DNA of 64,000 nucleotides, from NCBI GenBank assembly GCA_036877525.1, contig JAZGTH010000001.1:12052001-12116000 (forward strand), given 5' to 3'. The position numbers and the translations under genes are program-made. This DNA is from Chromobotia macracanthus. Taxonomy: Eukaryota; Chordata; Actinopteri; Cypriniformes; Botiidae. Shown piece by piece: positions 36,901 through 51,200 of this stretch (position 1 is its first letter; each line of letters starts with the position of its first letter). The notes beneath the pieces are model-generated. The model ran no database searches, had not been told where the DNA came from, and saw only the letters and a list, made by a program, of their open reading frames with translations.

Positions 36901-39900
36901 ACTCAAAGTGACATGTTATGTTTGCACTAGGGTTGTCAGTTTTCAACGCATTCATTTAGTACAATTGATTATATAAAAATGAACATTTAATCATGCACAG
37001 AGACCCATCTGAATAATTTGATCAATCAATTTGATTAATTATATTATATCATAACATTTTTAACAGCCCTTTTTAACAGTATATGTTGCTTAATATCTTA
37101 CTTATTTCATCCTTTCGTCTCCAACAGATCCTGAAAACAGCAAGCAGCCATGCTCAGACTTCACTCAGAGGTAATGTGCAATAGTAGTGAATTTACTGTG
37201 CAATATGTGTTACAGCCAGTATCTGAAGATATTTTACAGTGATTCATTTTCACTGAAAACCTTTTGATTCAGTGCTCTCATTTACACAGTGGCCACACCT
37301 CTCCACACCCTCGAGCCAAACTAACCCCAAGCACAGCCCCTCTATCTCTGGAGCAGAGTGAGTATAGACAGTTGAGTTGCAAAACACTGAAAAAATGTGA
37401 AATTTGAGTGTAACTTATGTGCTTGTAACTTCAGCCTATAATTTTAAGAAAAATGGCAGCTCATGTCAACATCTTATTGTCTGTTTAACAAGCTTTCTAA
37501 ACAAACACAATCGTATGTTTGTGTGTGTTAATGTTCTATAAACATTGTATGTAGATTAAATTGAGTTTTTTTTTACTTTTTTCAAACTGCGTAAACTATT
37601 GTTATTGTTTTATTTTAAAAATCGTTATTTTCTAACTTAAGTCATAGTTAGAGTTTAATTTATGTCTGGGAGGCCATTCAAATGTCCTTTTTTGCTCTTC
37701 ATCTCTGCAGGAAAGGTGTTTGTTACTTATGAAGCAGACAATGAAAAACATGTCAAAGAGATTATCAACTTTGTAGCCCTGCTGAGACACAATGGCTTCT
37801 ATACTCACGTAATACAAGCTACCCATTTCAAATGTTACAAATATGGGGTTAGTTCAAGATTTTGTTCAGTCTCTCTGATTATGTTTGTTTGTTTGTTTGA
37901 TTTTATTCAGATTGACATGTTTGAGCAGCAGTTTAAAAGCATAAGCAAGATTGACTTCATGGAGCGGTACATAAATGAGGTAAATGAGGACACTTTTATC
38001 AAAAGTGATTTACAGCACATTGAAGGTATATACTTTTTATCACTATAAGTTCCCTGGAAATTGAACCCACATCCTTGTCGCTGCTAACACAATACTCTAC
38101 CAACTTAGCTATCGAAACACTAGTTTGACCCAGGTTTTTCCTTTTCAATAAAAAATTTACCAACGAATAAGATTTTGATATTGTTGTCAGAGTGAAGCCC
38201 TTTGCGTAAAATAATTAATGTTTTATTCATTAAGCAAATGTTTTTATTTAAAGCAAGTTATAAATCAGTGCTGTATGGCTGTTTACTTGTTGTGCACGTC
38301 ACTGCTATCTCTAAGTGTCACAACCTTTCTTTTCAATTACGTGAGCCGATGCTGCATTTTGTGCTCACAGTTTGTACTTTTTAAACTGAAACTGGATTTG
38401 TGACACAGTTGTTAAAGGGGAATCCAGGTCATTTCCACTTTGAAGTCTGTGCGATCGCTCAGGGCAGTAAACATCGATAGGTACAAGGAAAAATATTTGG
38501 GGTGAAAGTGAATTTCACAATCGACTTTGATTTACTCCTGTTGGCTTACCTCAGTGTTTGTTATTAACTGTGGGGCCGTGCCCCACCTGTTGTGGCATAA
38601 CCATGACCATTAATGTTAAGAGATTATATAAATTCCCACAAACTAAACTTTAAGTAACACCAGACAACAGAAAAGATACTGTTTTTTAGATATTCTTTTA
38701 TTATATACAAGATAAGACTACAGCCCCTCAAAATATCTGTGCACAACTCTGATTGTTTATCAGATAAGTTATGTTTTGAATGTATTGTAAGAGAGTGTTT
38801 TTGTTTGCTTTGGTCTTGGTGCGAGTAGACTTTCATTTGCAATTTTTGCTTCAGTTTTTTCATTTTGCACCTGGTGAATGGGCCTGTGTCATTTGTATTT
38901 CATTCTAATATATTTTGATGCATGGTAATATTTATATATATACGCCTTTGGCTTCTGAACAAAACAAAGGTTTAAAATTTTGAATCAGATGTTACCATTA
39001 AGAATCTTTAATGGAGCAGAGTGCAGCTGGAAGAACCTGTTCTGCATTTACACAACAAGTGCTTTATGTGTATTCCTACTACTGAACTGCAAACAGTGGA
39101 TGGAGTAATGTCAACACATACATCCTGTTGGGGGAAGAATCAATTGAAACTCAACACAGACATTTTTAGCTCAGTGACATTATATATCTTTCAGAAATGT
39201 CACCATTTACGTTGGTAAATGCCAAGAACTGGTCCCTGACATACAGTTGACAGCACTATTAAGTATTCGCTTTGAAATAAATGTCTATAATTCCTTTTCT
39301 TACAACTACAAATACCATGTGACTGTCTCAATCCAGGTTTTTTTACCTGTATTTGCTTTTTGTACTTATTCCTCTGTGCATTTCAGTTGTGTCATAACTT
39401 GGCTAGTTTCAGCAATTACAAAATTAACCTTGAGTGAACTAATCTTTCATGAGCATCTCAAGTTGTTGTTGCATGAAAATTTGAATGAATATATATTGTG
39501 TGTATGTGTTTTGTAATGCACAGAAAGACTATCTGATTATCATAGCCATTAGTCCAAAGTACTACGAGATTGTCACCAATTCATCGTTTTGCACAGAAAA
39601 TGACGAGACACTCAACACTGTCTACATACACAAACAGGTACAACCTATGTAAACAAAACTCTGTTAGATTAAAAGTGGTGATTTAGAAGTTTTCAGCCTT
39701 CATTATGTGCATTTTGTGTTTCAGTTACAAAATGAATTCATTCAGAATGGGGCCAGGAATTACAGATTTATCCCCATCTTGTTTCCTGGTGCCAAGAAGG
39801 TAAAACAGTTTCTCTTTTATTATTTAAACCCATTTACTTGAATGAATAGTTCAAAATGAAAATAATTTAAACTAAACTAATATAAAAAATGAAAGTAATT

Positions 39901-40928
39901 CAAGTCATTGTGTATTCACTCTCATAGTATTCCAACCCGGTCTTTCTTCCGTGAAAAACAAAAGGCGATTTTTATTTGAAGAATATCCTGGTCATTCTTT
40001 TCTGTATAATGAAAGAAAGTGAGAGCTGTGGCTGTCAGGCTCCAAAAAGATCTTGGCTGTTTTTACAACAAAAAAGTGCTGAAAATCTGCTGTGTAGCTA
40101 ATGGTAAAGAATGACCTAAAATGTTTATATGTTCCTTACACGAAACTGTCAAATGACTGCTGAAGGCTTATTTGGACCACTCTCATGATCCTGTAATGCT
40201 GCTTTGTTTTGTTATTTTGGAGCTTGAAACCACCAGCCCTCATCCACTTTCATTATATAAAAAAAAAAGTGTGTCTGGGATATTCTTCAAAAAAAGAAAA
40301 AAGGTTCATGCTCATTTTATTTATCCAGCACATTTTTTGCTTTGTTGCAAAACAGCTTTACAGGCACACGTTTTAGAAAAACTGTATATACAAACATATA
40401 AAAATACAGCAAAAAAGATAAAACACAGGAAGAATATAAAATACATGGTGTTATAGAGTTGTTTTACTATGTATTACTATAATGAAATGAAATTATGAAA
40501 GGACAGGAAATAGAGTTTGGCAAAAATCCCATAAAATATACATTGGCATTCATAAGATGATAAAGGGTGTTCTGTGTTTGAATAAGAACTTTACTGAGAA
40601 GCCAAAATGTTAATTTACAATGAACTGTTGCTCAATAGCAATATGCATTTGCGGTTATTTGTACAATAACAATAGTGATTTATTCTATGGGTTTACACTT
40701 GAATTCATTTTAGTTTTAATGATACATATGGTGTGTTTGTTTACACTACTTTAATCTGACTGAAATCTGCTTGTCCATCAGTGCCACGTCCCTTCATGGC
40801 TTCAAAGTACACAAATCTTCACCTGGCCCAGGGACCGAGATGACATCCTTCGTAGACTTATGCGTGTTGAGAAATACAACCCTCCACCCATAGGAGCATT
40901 GCCCACCATTGTCTCCATCCCCATTTAG
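33997..40928 (+). CDS. traf3ip2l: TRAF3-interacting protein 2-like (Act1/CIKS), SEFIR adaptor
   Basis: Act1 is the cytosolic adaptor that binds IL-17 receptors through SEFIR-SEFIR contact and recruits TRAF6 and TRAF3. Nine exons join in phase to 435 residues: 33997-34008, 34449-34497, 35926-36558, 37128-37170, 37290-37357, 37711-37808, 37911-37979, 39524-39637 and 39725-39799, with a tenth and last at 40782-40928. Human Act1 has 574 residues. The SEFIR domain at about 269-400 is clear: KVFVTYEAD, FMERYINE, IIAISPKYY, NYRFIPILFPGAKK and HVPSWLQ, ending PPIGALPTIV as human ends PPRGPLPTLQ. The middle (22-231) is Ser/Pro-rich and low in similarity. The N-terminal exons (MSRP, then a PPVEEI segment) resemble the human start loosely. 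Exon 2's acceptor (34449 or 34461) is uncertain. Whether this is the a, b or like paralogue cannot be told here. Confidence 0.9.
38026..38125 (-). mobile_element. tRNA-derived SINE, antisense
   Basis: Read on the minus strand it has an A box (tagctaagttggtagagta), a B box (gtgggttcaatttcc) and then ttatagtgataaaaagtata, the same order as the other SINE copies here. It lies in an intron of the Act1 homologue, about 50 bases after exon 7. Confidence 0.75.
39922..40275 (+). repeat. Probable interspersed repeat
   Basis: It contains ctttcttccgtgaaaaacaa, similar to the ctttcttctgtggaacacaa arm of the foldback element at 3265. The ends are unclear. It lies in the last intron of the Act1 homologue. 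Confidence 0.35.
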
Positions 40929-40987
40929 TTAAGCTCATGGTCTGAGAAGTTAAGGTTTGCCGTGTGAAGCCATGATCTACTGTAACC

Positions 40988-40993
40988 AATAAA
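40988..40993 (+). promoter_or_regulatory. traf3ip2l: Poly(A) signal of the Act1 homologue
   Basis: AATAAA lies 60 bases after the stop codon and is the first such signal downstream, making it the likely cleavage signal. Confidence 0.55.
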
Positions 40994-41624
40994 CAGACAT
41001 GTGATCTGTTTTAATAGAATACATGCACTTCCCTCATCATTTGCCCTTTTGGGTGTTTATAATGTGTTAAAACTCATAATGCTGTTGTATTTGATAAGAT
41101 CTTTATGTAAAACTGAACACACAAATCATTAAATTGTCAAATATGATGTATGGATCAGATTGAGTCCCATTGTGTAGAACCACAAGTACAGTAGTGTAGT
41201 TTTTATTACTGTATTTAGCAGGTAATCTGTCAATGAATCAGTTAATCAGTCAGTCAAATTTAGTGGTTTTTGTTGTTGTTGTTCTTGCTTCGTATTAGAC
41301 TAAATAAACTTTTCTCTAACATACTCAGTAGCTATGATAGAAATCCATTAAATCAGATTAACAGTAGCTGTGCTGTAGACCATGCAAAGACATGCAAAAC
41401 GTAAGAATTGTAGGTAGTCGCATAAGACAACAACTTTAGGTCCAAGCAGAAGTCTTTCAGACTAGTCAACAAAACCCCTAGTCAACAGTATGTGCCAGAC
41501 AACACATTTAACATGTTTTCTTTTGTCTTATAGTATTCATTCACAGTAGGTTTCATTCATAGCAGGTTTCTTGGTCATTTACATTCTTAGATCTTATAAT
41601 GAAGATACCTGTAGCTTTAAATGT

Positions 41625-41910
41625 CTGCATGTTTGTGTGTGTTCTTGTTTTTCTATAAAAAAACAAGAACATAAGGATGGTAAAGTCACACAAACCTACA
41701 TTGTGGGGACCAGTCAGCGGTCCCCGTGAGGGAAGTTTATTAAACATACTAACTGATGCTTTTGAAAATGTAAAAATGCAAAACATTTTCTATGAGGTTA
41801 GATTTGGGGTTGAGTGAGTGTAAGGGGACAGAATATTAATTTTGTAGTCATTATGTCTATGTAAAGTCCCCACAAAGCATAGAAACCTAATGTGTGTGTT
41901 ATAGCCTGTA
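41625..41910. repeat. Interspersed repeat with hairpin and GGTCCCC motif
   Basis: It includes the perfect 12-base stem gttcttgttttt / aaaaacaagaac at 41641-41670, the motif ggggaccagtcagcggtccc and a closing gtccccacaaagcatagaaa. Text of this type is common in fish intergenic DNA. The exact ends are uncertain. Confidence 0.5.
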
Positions 41911-43450
41911 CTTGTTATAGCTTACTAAATAAACTGTAGTCAGAGTGGACACCATATTTTATTTGACGTGAAGTAAACAAGGCAGTGAGGAGAAGAACGA
42001 CAGCCTGTTTAATATTTCATATTGTTGAGTAGCTGGGTTTTGTTGGTGTTGCCAACACAATATTGAATAACTGTGGATGTGTATGACTACATATTTATGT
42101 AATTACAGTTAGTTATGAAAAGGAAGAGTGCCCAGTCTGCACTAAGTTATTTGGTGGAAAATATCACATGGCATGCAGATCCTGCCTGAGGCTATAGCCA
42201 CCTGCTCTAGAGACCTAGATTTTGTCATTTCTCTTCCCTTTCTGAGAAACAAGCCTCTTCGTCCCAAATAACTTCCCAGCGGAGCATGCTAGGTTAATTT
42301 TATGTTAGAAAACAAAACAAATATGGTATGTGTGCCTCTAATGCTTAAATTATACCCAAAGTTTTCATGGAAAATTCCTGCTACTGTTTTTTTAGCTGCC
42401 CCAGTCCCGTGGGTCCATACACCCTTCAAAAACAGTAATTTCTTTTTTGATAGCCTTTAGAAGGGGATAAACTCAAAATAACTACTGACTTGGTGATATA
42501 AGGCTGATGTACTTAAAAAATTAAACCTTTTGGTTAAGACCCTCAACCCTGCTGAACATCTATCAACAAACATGACAAAGTCTGTTAGTTCTGTCTTTAA
42601 GGAGTTACTGAAGGTTAATTAAGCATCATTAAACAAAGTGTGACCTCTCGCATTTAGGCGTATCATGAATGAATTATTATAAATCAGCTTTAACACTATA
42701 ATGAAGGAGCTGTGGTCATAATCCTTACATGAACAATATTAGCAGTCTCCAAAAATGATCTGAGGGAGAATGGTTATCAGTTTGTAATTAAAATAAGATG
42801 AGAAAGAGAATGATTGATGGTGAAGTGCAGTGACAGAAAAGGTTATGGGAACAGGATCTCCAACACGGTCTTTTTATAGCTGGTTAATTTCAAGATGAAA
42901 CAGGTTCATTGTAGGAATGTGTCATCCATCAAACTCATCACAGCTATGTGAAATATTGTGAAGGCTTGTGACTGTCGATGTGAATGTGTTTTCACAGCAA
43001 TACATTAGTGAGTTGGATCATTAGCACAGAATGAAGAAAGATGTTTTGTTTCTATAAGCTCTTAGCGTAATTATAGGTTTCTTTTTTAAGCTTTTGCCTA
43101 AAGATGGCACTCTTCACATATGTGTTACATTTAGAGAATGTGAATATTTATTTTTGTTTGTCTTAAGGAATATTTAATATATTCCTTATGACATATATTA
43201 AGTAATTTTCTATATAGACATTTTATTATATTCCTTTTGGCTATTGGCTGTTGAACATAACAGTTATTCTACATTTACAGTTAAAAGGTATGATTCTTTG
43301 AACACACATTACCGACCTGCTGTCAAAATGCCACAGAGTTGAAGTGTTTGATAATCATTAATCTTACATGTTCAAAATGCTCTATAACAACTAAATGGAA
43401 TCTTTCTTCTACTGTGCATAAAAATTCTGACCTAATTACAAAAGCATCTG

Positions 43451-43478
43451 GCATCACATATTCTGCATCACATATTCT
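43451..43478 (+). repeat. 14-base tandem duplication
   Basis: The unit gcatcacatattct occurs twice head to tail without mismatch. Confidence 0.9.
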
Positions 43479-44537
43479 GCACTCCTGCGTCAAATCCGCT
43501 AGGGGGCAGTATTTCATCTGTCATTGTATGTGACAGCTTCTCAGTTCCACCCAGAATTGAAGGTTTCACACATTCTATTTTTACACTGCTGAATAATTCA
43601 ATACAGAGCAATATATGATCAGTGACATTTCTTCCTTTCCAACACTCTGACAATGGGGTTGCATCACTTGATCCTCAATGTGGAGTCTAGAAAGTGATAT
43701 ACAGTTCAGAAACTATGAACAGCTTTGTGCTGGGTCAGAAAATGATATTAACCATTGACCATCATATACTCAATGACCTATAAACAGCCCTTGCTTTTCA
43801 ACTTCTATTTACTCCTAGAAGATGGAGGATATAATGATTCTATATGATGCTGTCATGATTCATTTCTCTGAGCATGTTCTGTATCGGGTCCAACCAACAC
43901 CCGCTGGATCAGTGACACAGTATTTCATCATTAAATTCAAATTTAATGTCTTCTTTATGGCAAATAAGGACATGAATATCAAAGGAGAAAACTAAGTCTC
44001 ACAGGAAGATGAAAAAGGAGTGTTAAAATCGCATTTTTGATGCTTCCAAGGGCCCTGTATTTCTTTTATTTTGATTGCATTTGGTGGGAGCGTTTTATAG
44101 GCGTCACTTCAGTAAGTACCAGGGGAGTAATTCTGTGCATGAAATCACTGCTGCTGTTTGTTCCTGCAAGGGGAAGCCGGGCGATCCTTAAACTTGTGAA
44201 GTGTTGTTGCCATGGTAACATCACAGTTCATCAAGATTCAGTGCAATAAAAGGAGTCAAAGTTTATAATACAATTATTGACCAACTTAATAACATGCAAA
44301 CTACATATTAACATTACAGTAATGCGCTAATATTCAATAAATAACTCTAATTAAATAATCTCTGTATTAATGTTATGTACAATTTCAAGATATTTCAGAA
44401 TCCTTTAGAAATGTATCCATTCCTAATTAAACATTGTCATTATATTCAGAACTGAATATAAAAAGTATTTTATACATTTAACAGATATATCCACATTTCC
44501 TTATTATTTTTGCTATAATACACATTAAAATGTAAGT

Positions 44538-44541
<4 letters not shown>

Positions 44542-44625
<84 letters not shown>
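44542..44625. repeat. (AT)n microsatellite
   Basis: A run of about 84 bases of alternating A and T with one phase break near 44580. It produces the spurious Tyr-Ile frame on the minus strand. Confidence 0.98.
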
Positions 44626-44629
<4 letters not shown>

Positions 44630-45372
44630 CAGTAAGTTTACTGTATAATAACTGAACATGCTGTGGGCACATCTGAGAATCCAGGCCCACCGGCTCATTT
44701 ACTTGAGTGGGATTCTTTTTTTATGAAGAGACGATATTACAACTCTCCATAACAAGTGACAAGAAAGCTTTACCCTATTACATCAAAGCAGTCATGCTCA
44801 AAACTCAGTGCTTAGGTCAGTCCTGTGTTCAAGGGCCTCTCTAGAAAAATAACTGAGTCTACAGCAGCAGTCTTAGGGGAATAGCCTTCATCTTCCACCC
44901 TGTGGGAAACAATGAAATCTGAAATGAGACAAAAGTCAAAGCAGTCATCTTCCCAGACTTCCTCTTCACTCACTCAAGAACAGAATGAGTCTTGACAAAA
45001 ATGATTGAACTGGGTAAAATGTGACTTCCCACCTTTCCTGTGCCAGCCAGAAATCTCTGACCTGTAATGAATACATTTCTAATAATATTATTCTGTAATA
45101 GGATACCGTGTGTCACCAATAATGAAGGAACTTTGGATGAAGGAAATGTAAAGGATAAAATAAATGAAATTCCAGTTTATACCAATTTGATTCCAAATTA
45201 TGAATAACATCCGAGTTCCCCAGAGACAAACCCTCACAGTCACTTCACAATCTCCTTCAGAAGCTGAGTTTCACACTCCATTTTATACTTCTGCTTCAAG
45301 AGCTGAAAGAGGAAGGGAAAGGCAGATCTTTTTTTGGAAATGAAAATAACAGTCAGTCAGTGTCAGTCACAA

Positions 45373-45717
45373 CCCAGATAACAATTTTAGATTGTAAGAA
45401 CGTTTTCCTAACGTTTTCATTAGGTAACAAAAGCATTAAAATTGTTTTGAAATTGTTTTGATAGTTCTAGGAACGTTCCTGATGTCCTGTTTTATAGATT
45501 TTGAATGAACATTATTGCTTGTTTATAAGAACGTTAGTCAAATGTATTCACTCTGTAAAAAACATTCCACTAACTACTTAGGAATAACATTTTTGATATA
45601 TATTATATATAACATTAAAAACATTCTACTAATGTTACTGCAAGCATGTTTTGATAACTGAAGGAACTTTTAGAGAACATTAGCTAACATTCTGAGAATG
45701 TTCCCTTATTAGCTGGG
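45373..45717 (+). mobile_element. CCCAGCTAA-family MITE, copy 2
   Basis: It starts cccagataacaattttagat and ends cattctgagaatgttccctt followed by attagctggg, giving short inverted ends (CCCAGxTAA / TTAGCTGGG). It is non-coding. Confidence 0.8.
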
Positions 45718-45836
45718 AAAGAACTAATTGAGGTTTTAATATTTAATAATCTTATGTTTAGTAGCCAAAATTTATAAATAATCTGTCAATGTCCTGATGT
45801 CATATATATGGTTAAAATGTTGCCTAAATGGACATT

Positions 45837-46080
45837 GCAGCAATCCGTAACTTTTGCCTCTCTACTGCCATCTCTGTTTGAAACATAAAATTGCAGATTA
45901 TTTGTGGGGTTATTTTCAAAATGTTGATGGGATGCACAATCTACCGTACCCGAACATACAATACAGTAGCAGGCTCTTCTTTCTGTTTACAGACAAACAT
46001 TTCCTATGACAGCTCAAATGATAAATCATTATTATACATTTACTCTTGTGAATCGGGGAAGGTAAGGATAACTAAATAAT
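45837..46080 (+). mobile_element. GCTGCAATC-family MITE, copy 1
   Basis: Its first 60 bases (caatccgtaacttttgcctc onwards) match the better preserved copy at 58704. The right end is lost or degraded. Confidence 0.65.
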
Positions 46081-46364
46081 TATATTGCATCCCATGATTT
46101 AAGCTGTGAACATTATTCACTTGTGTATTATTTCTGATTGTTTAAAGATATTTTAGTATGATCTTAAATTTTTGCACATCTCAGCACATTGGTTTATAAC
46201 AACTTCACCAAACATATCACAAAACATTTCTGCAATATTCTATTCTTGTATTGTTATACCTTTAGGGCAGGAATTGACATGAGTGGCTGTCCATTATAAA
46301 TGAGCATTGTAAAGAAAACTGGGTCACTGAACGGAAGGTGAAGGATTAAATACATGGGGGGCTT

Positions 46365-46415
46365 ATCCATCCATCCATCCATCCATCCATCTATCTGACT
46401 ATCTATCCATCCATC
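46365..46415 (+). repeat. (CATC)n microsatellite
   Basis: About twelve units of CATC/TATC, partly degenerate. Confidence 0.95.
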
Positions 46416-47966
46416 TTATTCTCTCTCTTTTCCCTATCGTTGTAGTTTTAATTATGTAAGGGATCACACTAGCCACCATTTAAACAATCCTCTTCAAAAA
46501 CCCTTTTCTTTATACTGAAGAAAAATGACTGATGCCCTACAGTGACCCTGTCCTGTTGTAGAGGATGAAAGAGAGCGAGAAAGGGGGAGAGAGAAATGAG
46601 GAAGATGGATTAATTACCACAGTCACTTTCCACTGTCTGTCCAGGGGAATCTCTATAGGAATGTGGGTCCACCCAGACCCCTGCTGCTCTCTCCATCTGT
46701 TCAGCTCAACTCACTCCCTCAACAGTAGGCATATCAAAAGGTGCCTCATTTCTGATGTGCCTTAATTTCTGGGAGAGTGTCAAGGATGTGGTGAGGTTGT
46801 CTTCTGGTTACAAGATCAATCATTCAGAGCATCATACACTGTATCGTTACACGTCTACCATATTTTAATGTTTATTTATTGATAAAGGACACATTTTAAA
46901 GCAGCTTTCCCTTTACTTTAAAATGATTTTCACCTTGCACAGAGATGACATCAGGAGCTGGTACAGTAGCTTGGTATATAATGGCTGCACATCTATTTTC
47001 TGACAATCTTCTGATTATTTCTTAAACTGTACCTGTGAGCCTTGTAACATGTGATGTGAATTTGCTTTGTAAACCTGCATAAGAAATACCCTCAGTCATT
47101 TTCGAGTATATGCAGAATGTCATTCTAGTTAAAAACTTGTAGGGACACTGTGTTACAAATCTGCACAATCTGAAAATGAGACATTGGAACTGCAGGTGGC
47201 CTCCAAAGATGACTGAATGTGGTGACACTACAAGGTGACATATTTCCAGGTCATTGCTTTGATGAAGTAGAAGGAGAAAATGAGAGTCTTGATCATAACT
47301 TCATCCGAAAATGTCTGTTTTATGACTGGAAAGTTGTTTTCCGAGAGCATACATACATATAGAAGACAGAGATTTGCAAAGTGGAGCATGGAGACAAATG
47401 CAAGTCATATCCACAAATATGTGCATGATGTACACCACATAATCTAATGCCCAACGATGTGTTACACACATGCATTCCTATAAAAATTATTTTATGAGAG
47501 CCTCACTATTCGTCTGTACTTGAAATGTAATGCTACTTTGAAATTCTTCATGCGAATCTGAAAACAGCTCCTAAAATAATTCAATGTGAATAAAACTATT
47601 TGCAATTCACCCTTGTAAATCCTCTGTGCTATTTTTTCTTCGTGTGTACATGATTGATGGAACGCTGTGTGAAAGTTGAACCAAAACTTTTGATCATTCG
47701 AAACAGAAATAGGAACATTTGCACACATGAATGATCAAACTGAAAGGAGACCTCTCTCCTCTGAACATAGGTACACCAAGACTGAAATGTTTTTCTACAT
47801 CATTTTAACTTAAATCAGTAGAATAATGAGTTTTACAATTCACTGTTTCTCTTCTAAAGGTTCTTAATAGTTCCTATAAGCACATTTAATCATTGACTGG
47901 CAAAACCCAACTCTCGGGATTATTATGTTTTCTGTAATAATTGTATGTTATAGAATAACAAGACCT

Positions 47967-48264
47967 TCCTGATTTTGCCAGTGAGAGATATTCATGGGCC
48001 AACATCATTGTTGACCCTGGGACAACATTCCAATGAACCAATCAGATTTGAGGTGTAAGTTTACATTTGCTATAAAGGTTAGGCTTATAACCAGGGTTAG
48101 GTGATTCTTGCACCATTATTATTCACTTATCATTTACCTCTGACTTTAGGGATAAGTAATGGTTACGGTTAGGGTTTGGGGTAGGGTCTTTCTACAGTAA
48201 TGTTGTTCCAGGGTCAGCAAACTGTGTTGACCCCGAAACATCTCTCACTTGGCAAAATCAGGTC
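47967..48264. mobile_element. MITE with 24-base terminal inverted repeats
   Basis: The left end cctgattttgccagtgagag and the right end ctctcacttggcaaaatcag are inverted copies with one or two mismatches. The interior also has ccctgggacaacatt against aatgttgttccaggg. It carries GGTTAGGGTT-like words but no open frame of note. Confidence 0.85.
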
Positions 48265-51200
48265 GAGCAGAATAACAATGTAGCCTTATATATGATCCAC
48301 AATGTATAGCATACACAATTTTGCAGTTTAATATTCATGATATTCACGATCATATCGTAAAATATTTATGATATTTTGAATATCACTGAATATCATCAGT
48401 ATTCAAAGTGAGTCAGCTGAGCTCTAATTTAAACTGCAGTAATCACCTGGCTGAGAGGTTTAGGTTATAACTTTATGATAACAGAATAGGTAATTTAGGA
48501 GTTCTTAGTAATTCCCAGTGGTCATTATATGCAAAACGATAAAAAGGAGCTCTAACCAACTGGTGATTTGGGCTTTGCCATGAATGTATTTGAAAGAATG
48601 AAGGTTGTCATTGGAGAAGACATAAGCAGCTTGAAAAGATAAATGATTTGATGCTGGGAAGATGATTCTGTCATAATAGGATATTGGAGAATTTGTTGTC
48701 TTGGAAGCATAGTGGCCCAGGTTAACACGGCACCTTTGTTGTCATGTTATCAGTGAACCTGCAAGAGAATGAGTGAGATAAATAATACAAATTCACAGAG
48801 GAGACCTTGAATGGTATTCTGAAAATGACACTACGGCAATCAAGTCAATAGAGCGCTGACGATCTATTGTTTGGCAGAAAGGGGGAAAATAAGGTCTTAA
48901 GCAGTCATTCCTGGCTTGGTATTAGTAATATAGTTCAAGAATGAGAGAACCAAATCAAGTCATATCCCCTGCGTGGGTTCGATAGCACTTGTTTCTGATG
49001 AGCAAGGTGTGATCACAGAAACCATGTTGAATATGAAACATTCAAACCACCATTCAGAGGCTGTCCCATAGGGCACATGACTGTCTGAGTCGCATCTGTG
49101 AGAATCACACAGTTAAGACACTGCGGCTCCTCTGAGGAAGGAATCAAAACCTGGTTGAAATGCATCAGCTGCATTCAAATGAACCCAAAGTAAGGAAATC
49201 AATTCAGGTGGTAAGCTAAATTTACCACATGGAAATATGAGCTTACATTTTTTAAAATGAATTCAAATTGCCGAGTAAACTTCAGTGTTGCGTCTAAACT
49301 ACCCCGCAGAAGATGAAACGGTCTCCAACAGTTTCTTCGACTATAGGGCTATATGGCTGTTTACTTATGCTTTGCTTGTGTGTCCACAGATATTGGGCCC
49401 TTAATACAGGGTCCCTGCTGGAATTGAATAACATTTCTCCTCACACAAACATGTCCACGTCCATTGCGTCTGCTCCACAGTGGCTCACTGAAATTGTCAG
49501 CCACTACAAATAAAAGCTGGCGCTTATGTGGCAAGAGAAGCCACCGACAAAAACAACATGTGTGGATAAAGAGTTCTCCTGAAAGTGAGGTGCGAATCTT
49601 GAATGTGCCCACGTTTAAACGACATTCAGCATGCCTGGAGGCCTTTTATCTGGCCTGTCTGCCTTGCCCCATCACTTCTCATTATCTTCTGCTGAATATC
49701 ACAATCTAGCCAATTCCAGACTGAATAAGTTGCTTCCTGCCTTCTCCTAGGGTTTATTTGCCAGCCACAAGAGCGAGGAGGAGAGAGAAGACTAGATATC
49801 GCTGGCCATTTCCTGAACTACTCAAAGCTCTCAGATGTATTTTATTTCCTGTTTTAATGAGCCCCATGACAGCTACCACTGAAAATGCTTACAGTGTGGG
49901 GCTCTAGCTTGGTCAGTGGCTAACTCTATATACAGAGAAGAGAACTACTAATCAAATATATAACTTTGCCAAAATAGCTTTCTTATTTTTTATACAAGAA
50001 AGTAAAATAAACCCATTATGTAAATATTAGTCTTGTTTAACCAGACCTTTGACTATAGAGCATAACGTCTGGTTCACTCTGCAGCTTTTTGGCCACAAAT
50101 CCACCCAGATGGGCAAAAAGAGACAGTCTGACTGAAAGTTAAACTGACCAATCACAGCTTGTTTTGTTAAATGGGCAGGTTTATCTGAAATAAACTGTAC
50201 CAAAATGACAGTCACAACGATGGACATGAAAAACAAAACAATGGAGCATCAGTAGATATACAAGCGTTGTGATAAAATCCATCACATTTATCAACATTTG
50301 GAACCAATCAATCACTGAGATATTCTGAAATGATTAGACTGCACAAAGGTCACCAAAAGTATTTGAAAAAACTGCCAGAGGGCAGTAATTTTTACTTTGA
50401 ATTTGAGAAGGTCACCATGCATATGAATACGGATCTTTGGAAAACTTTGGCTTTTGTCATGGCTTCTTTAAATAGCTTCCCACTCCCTATTCATGGAACA
50501 CCAAAGTTGATAAAAACAGAAAAGAAATGCATATATTTTCAAACAAGCAGCATTCAAACTGAAAACAATTCTCAACATGTAACATAGTATTGTTTTGGTG
50601 TTGTATAACAATGGACGTTCAGCTCAAGGTGCATGTAAATTGCATTTAGTGTGAGCTGTGATTAAGCTGTTCTGGGTCCAAGAGCATTGTGGGTAGTCTA
50701 CCTTTCTATGTGAAAGGGTCAGGCAGATTAAAACCTGCTTTGAAAATCCCAGTCTTCCACATCACTATCTGCAGGGGAAACTCTGCCTCTCTGATCACTG
50801 GCTTTAAATGAGATGTAAAATTAACTTCCAGTCTGGCATATGAAGGTCAGTCTCTTGAAGTGGTTCTTTCAGTGAAACACTGTCTATTTTCATTGGAAAG
50901 ATTCCCCTGGGCATGTGTTGTAATTTAGTGCAGGAAACCTGATGGTGTAGTTGTCTGAACTTTCTACATATTGTAGCTTTTTGTTGTATTTTAAAAGGCT
51001 GAACAACAATATTCGGACTTTCCAAAAGTCAAAAGTCTTCCAAGTTTTTACTTCAGACACGATTTCTATTAAAAATAAGAAAGGATGCTACAGTGTATAC
51101 TATAAGCGTCAGGATATATTTTATGTTGAATCAAAGAAGTCACCAACTGTGTTTGTATTGGTGAGCTATATCCTGTTGGCATCCTCTCCATCACTCTCCT

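Noticed and set aside
44478..44690. Tyr-Ile repeat protein on the minus strand
   Set aside because: It is the translation of an (AT)n microsatellite.
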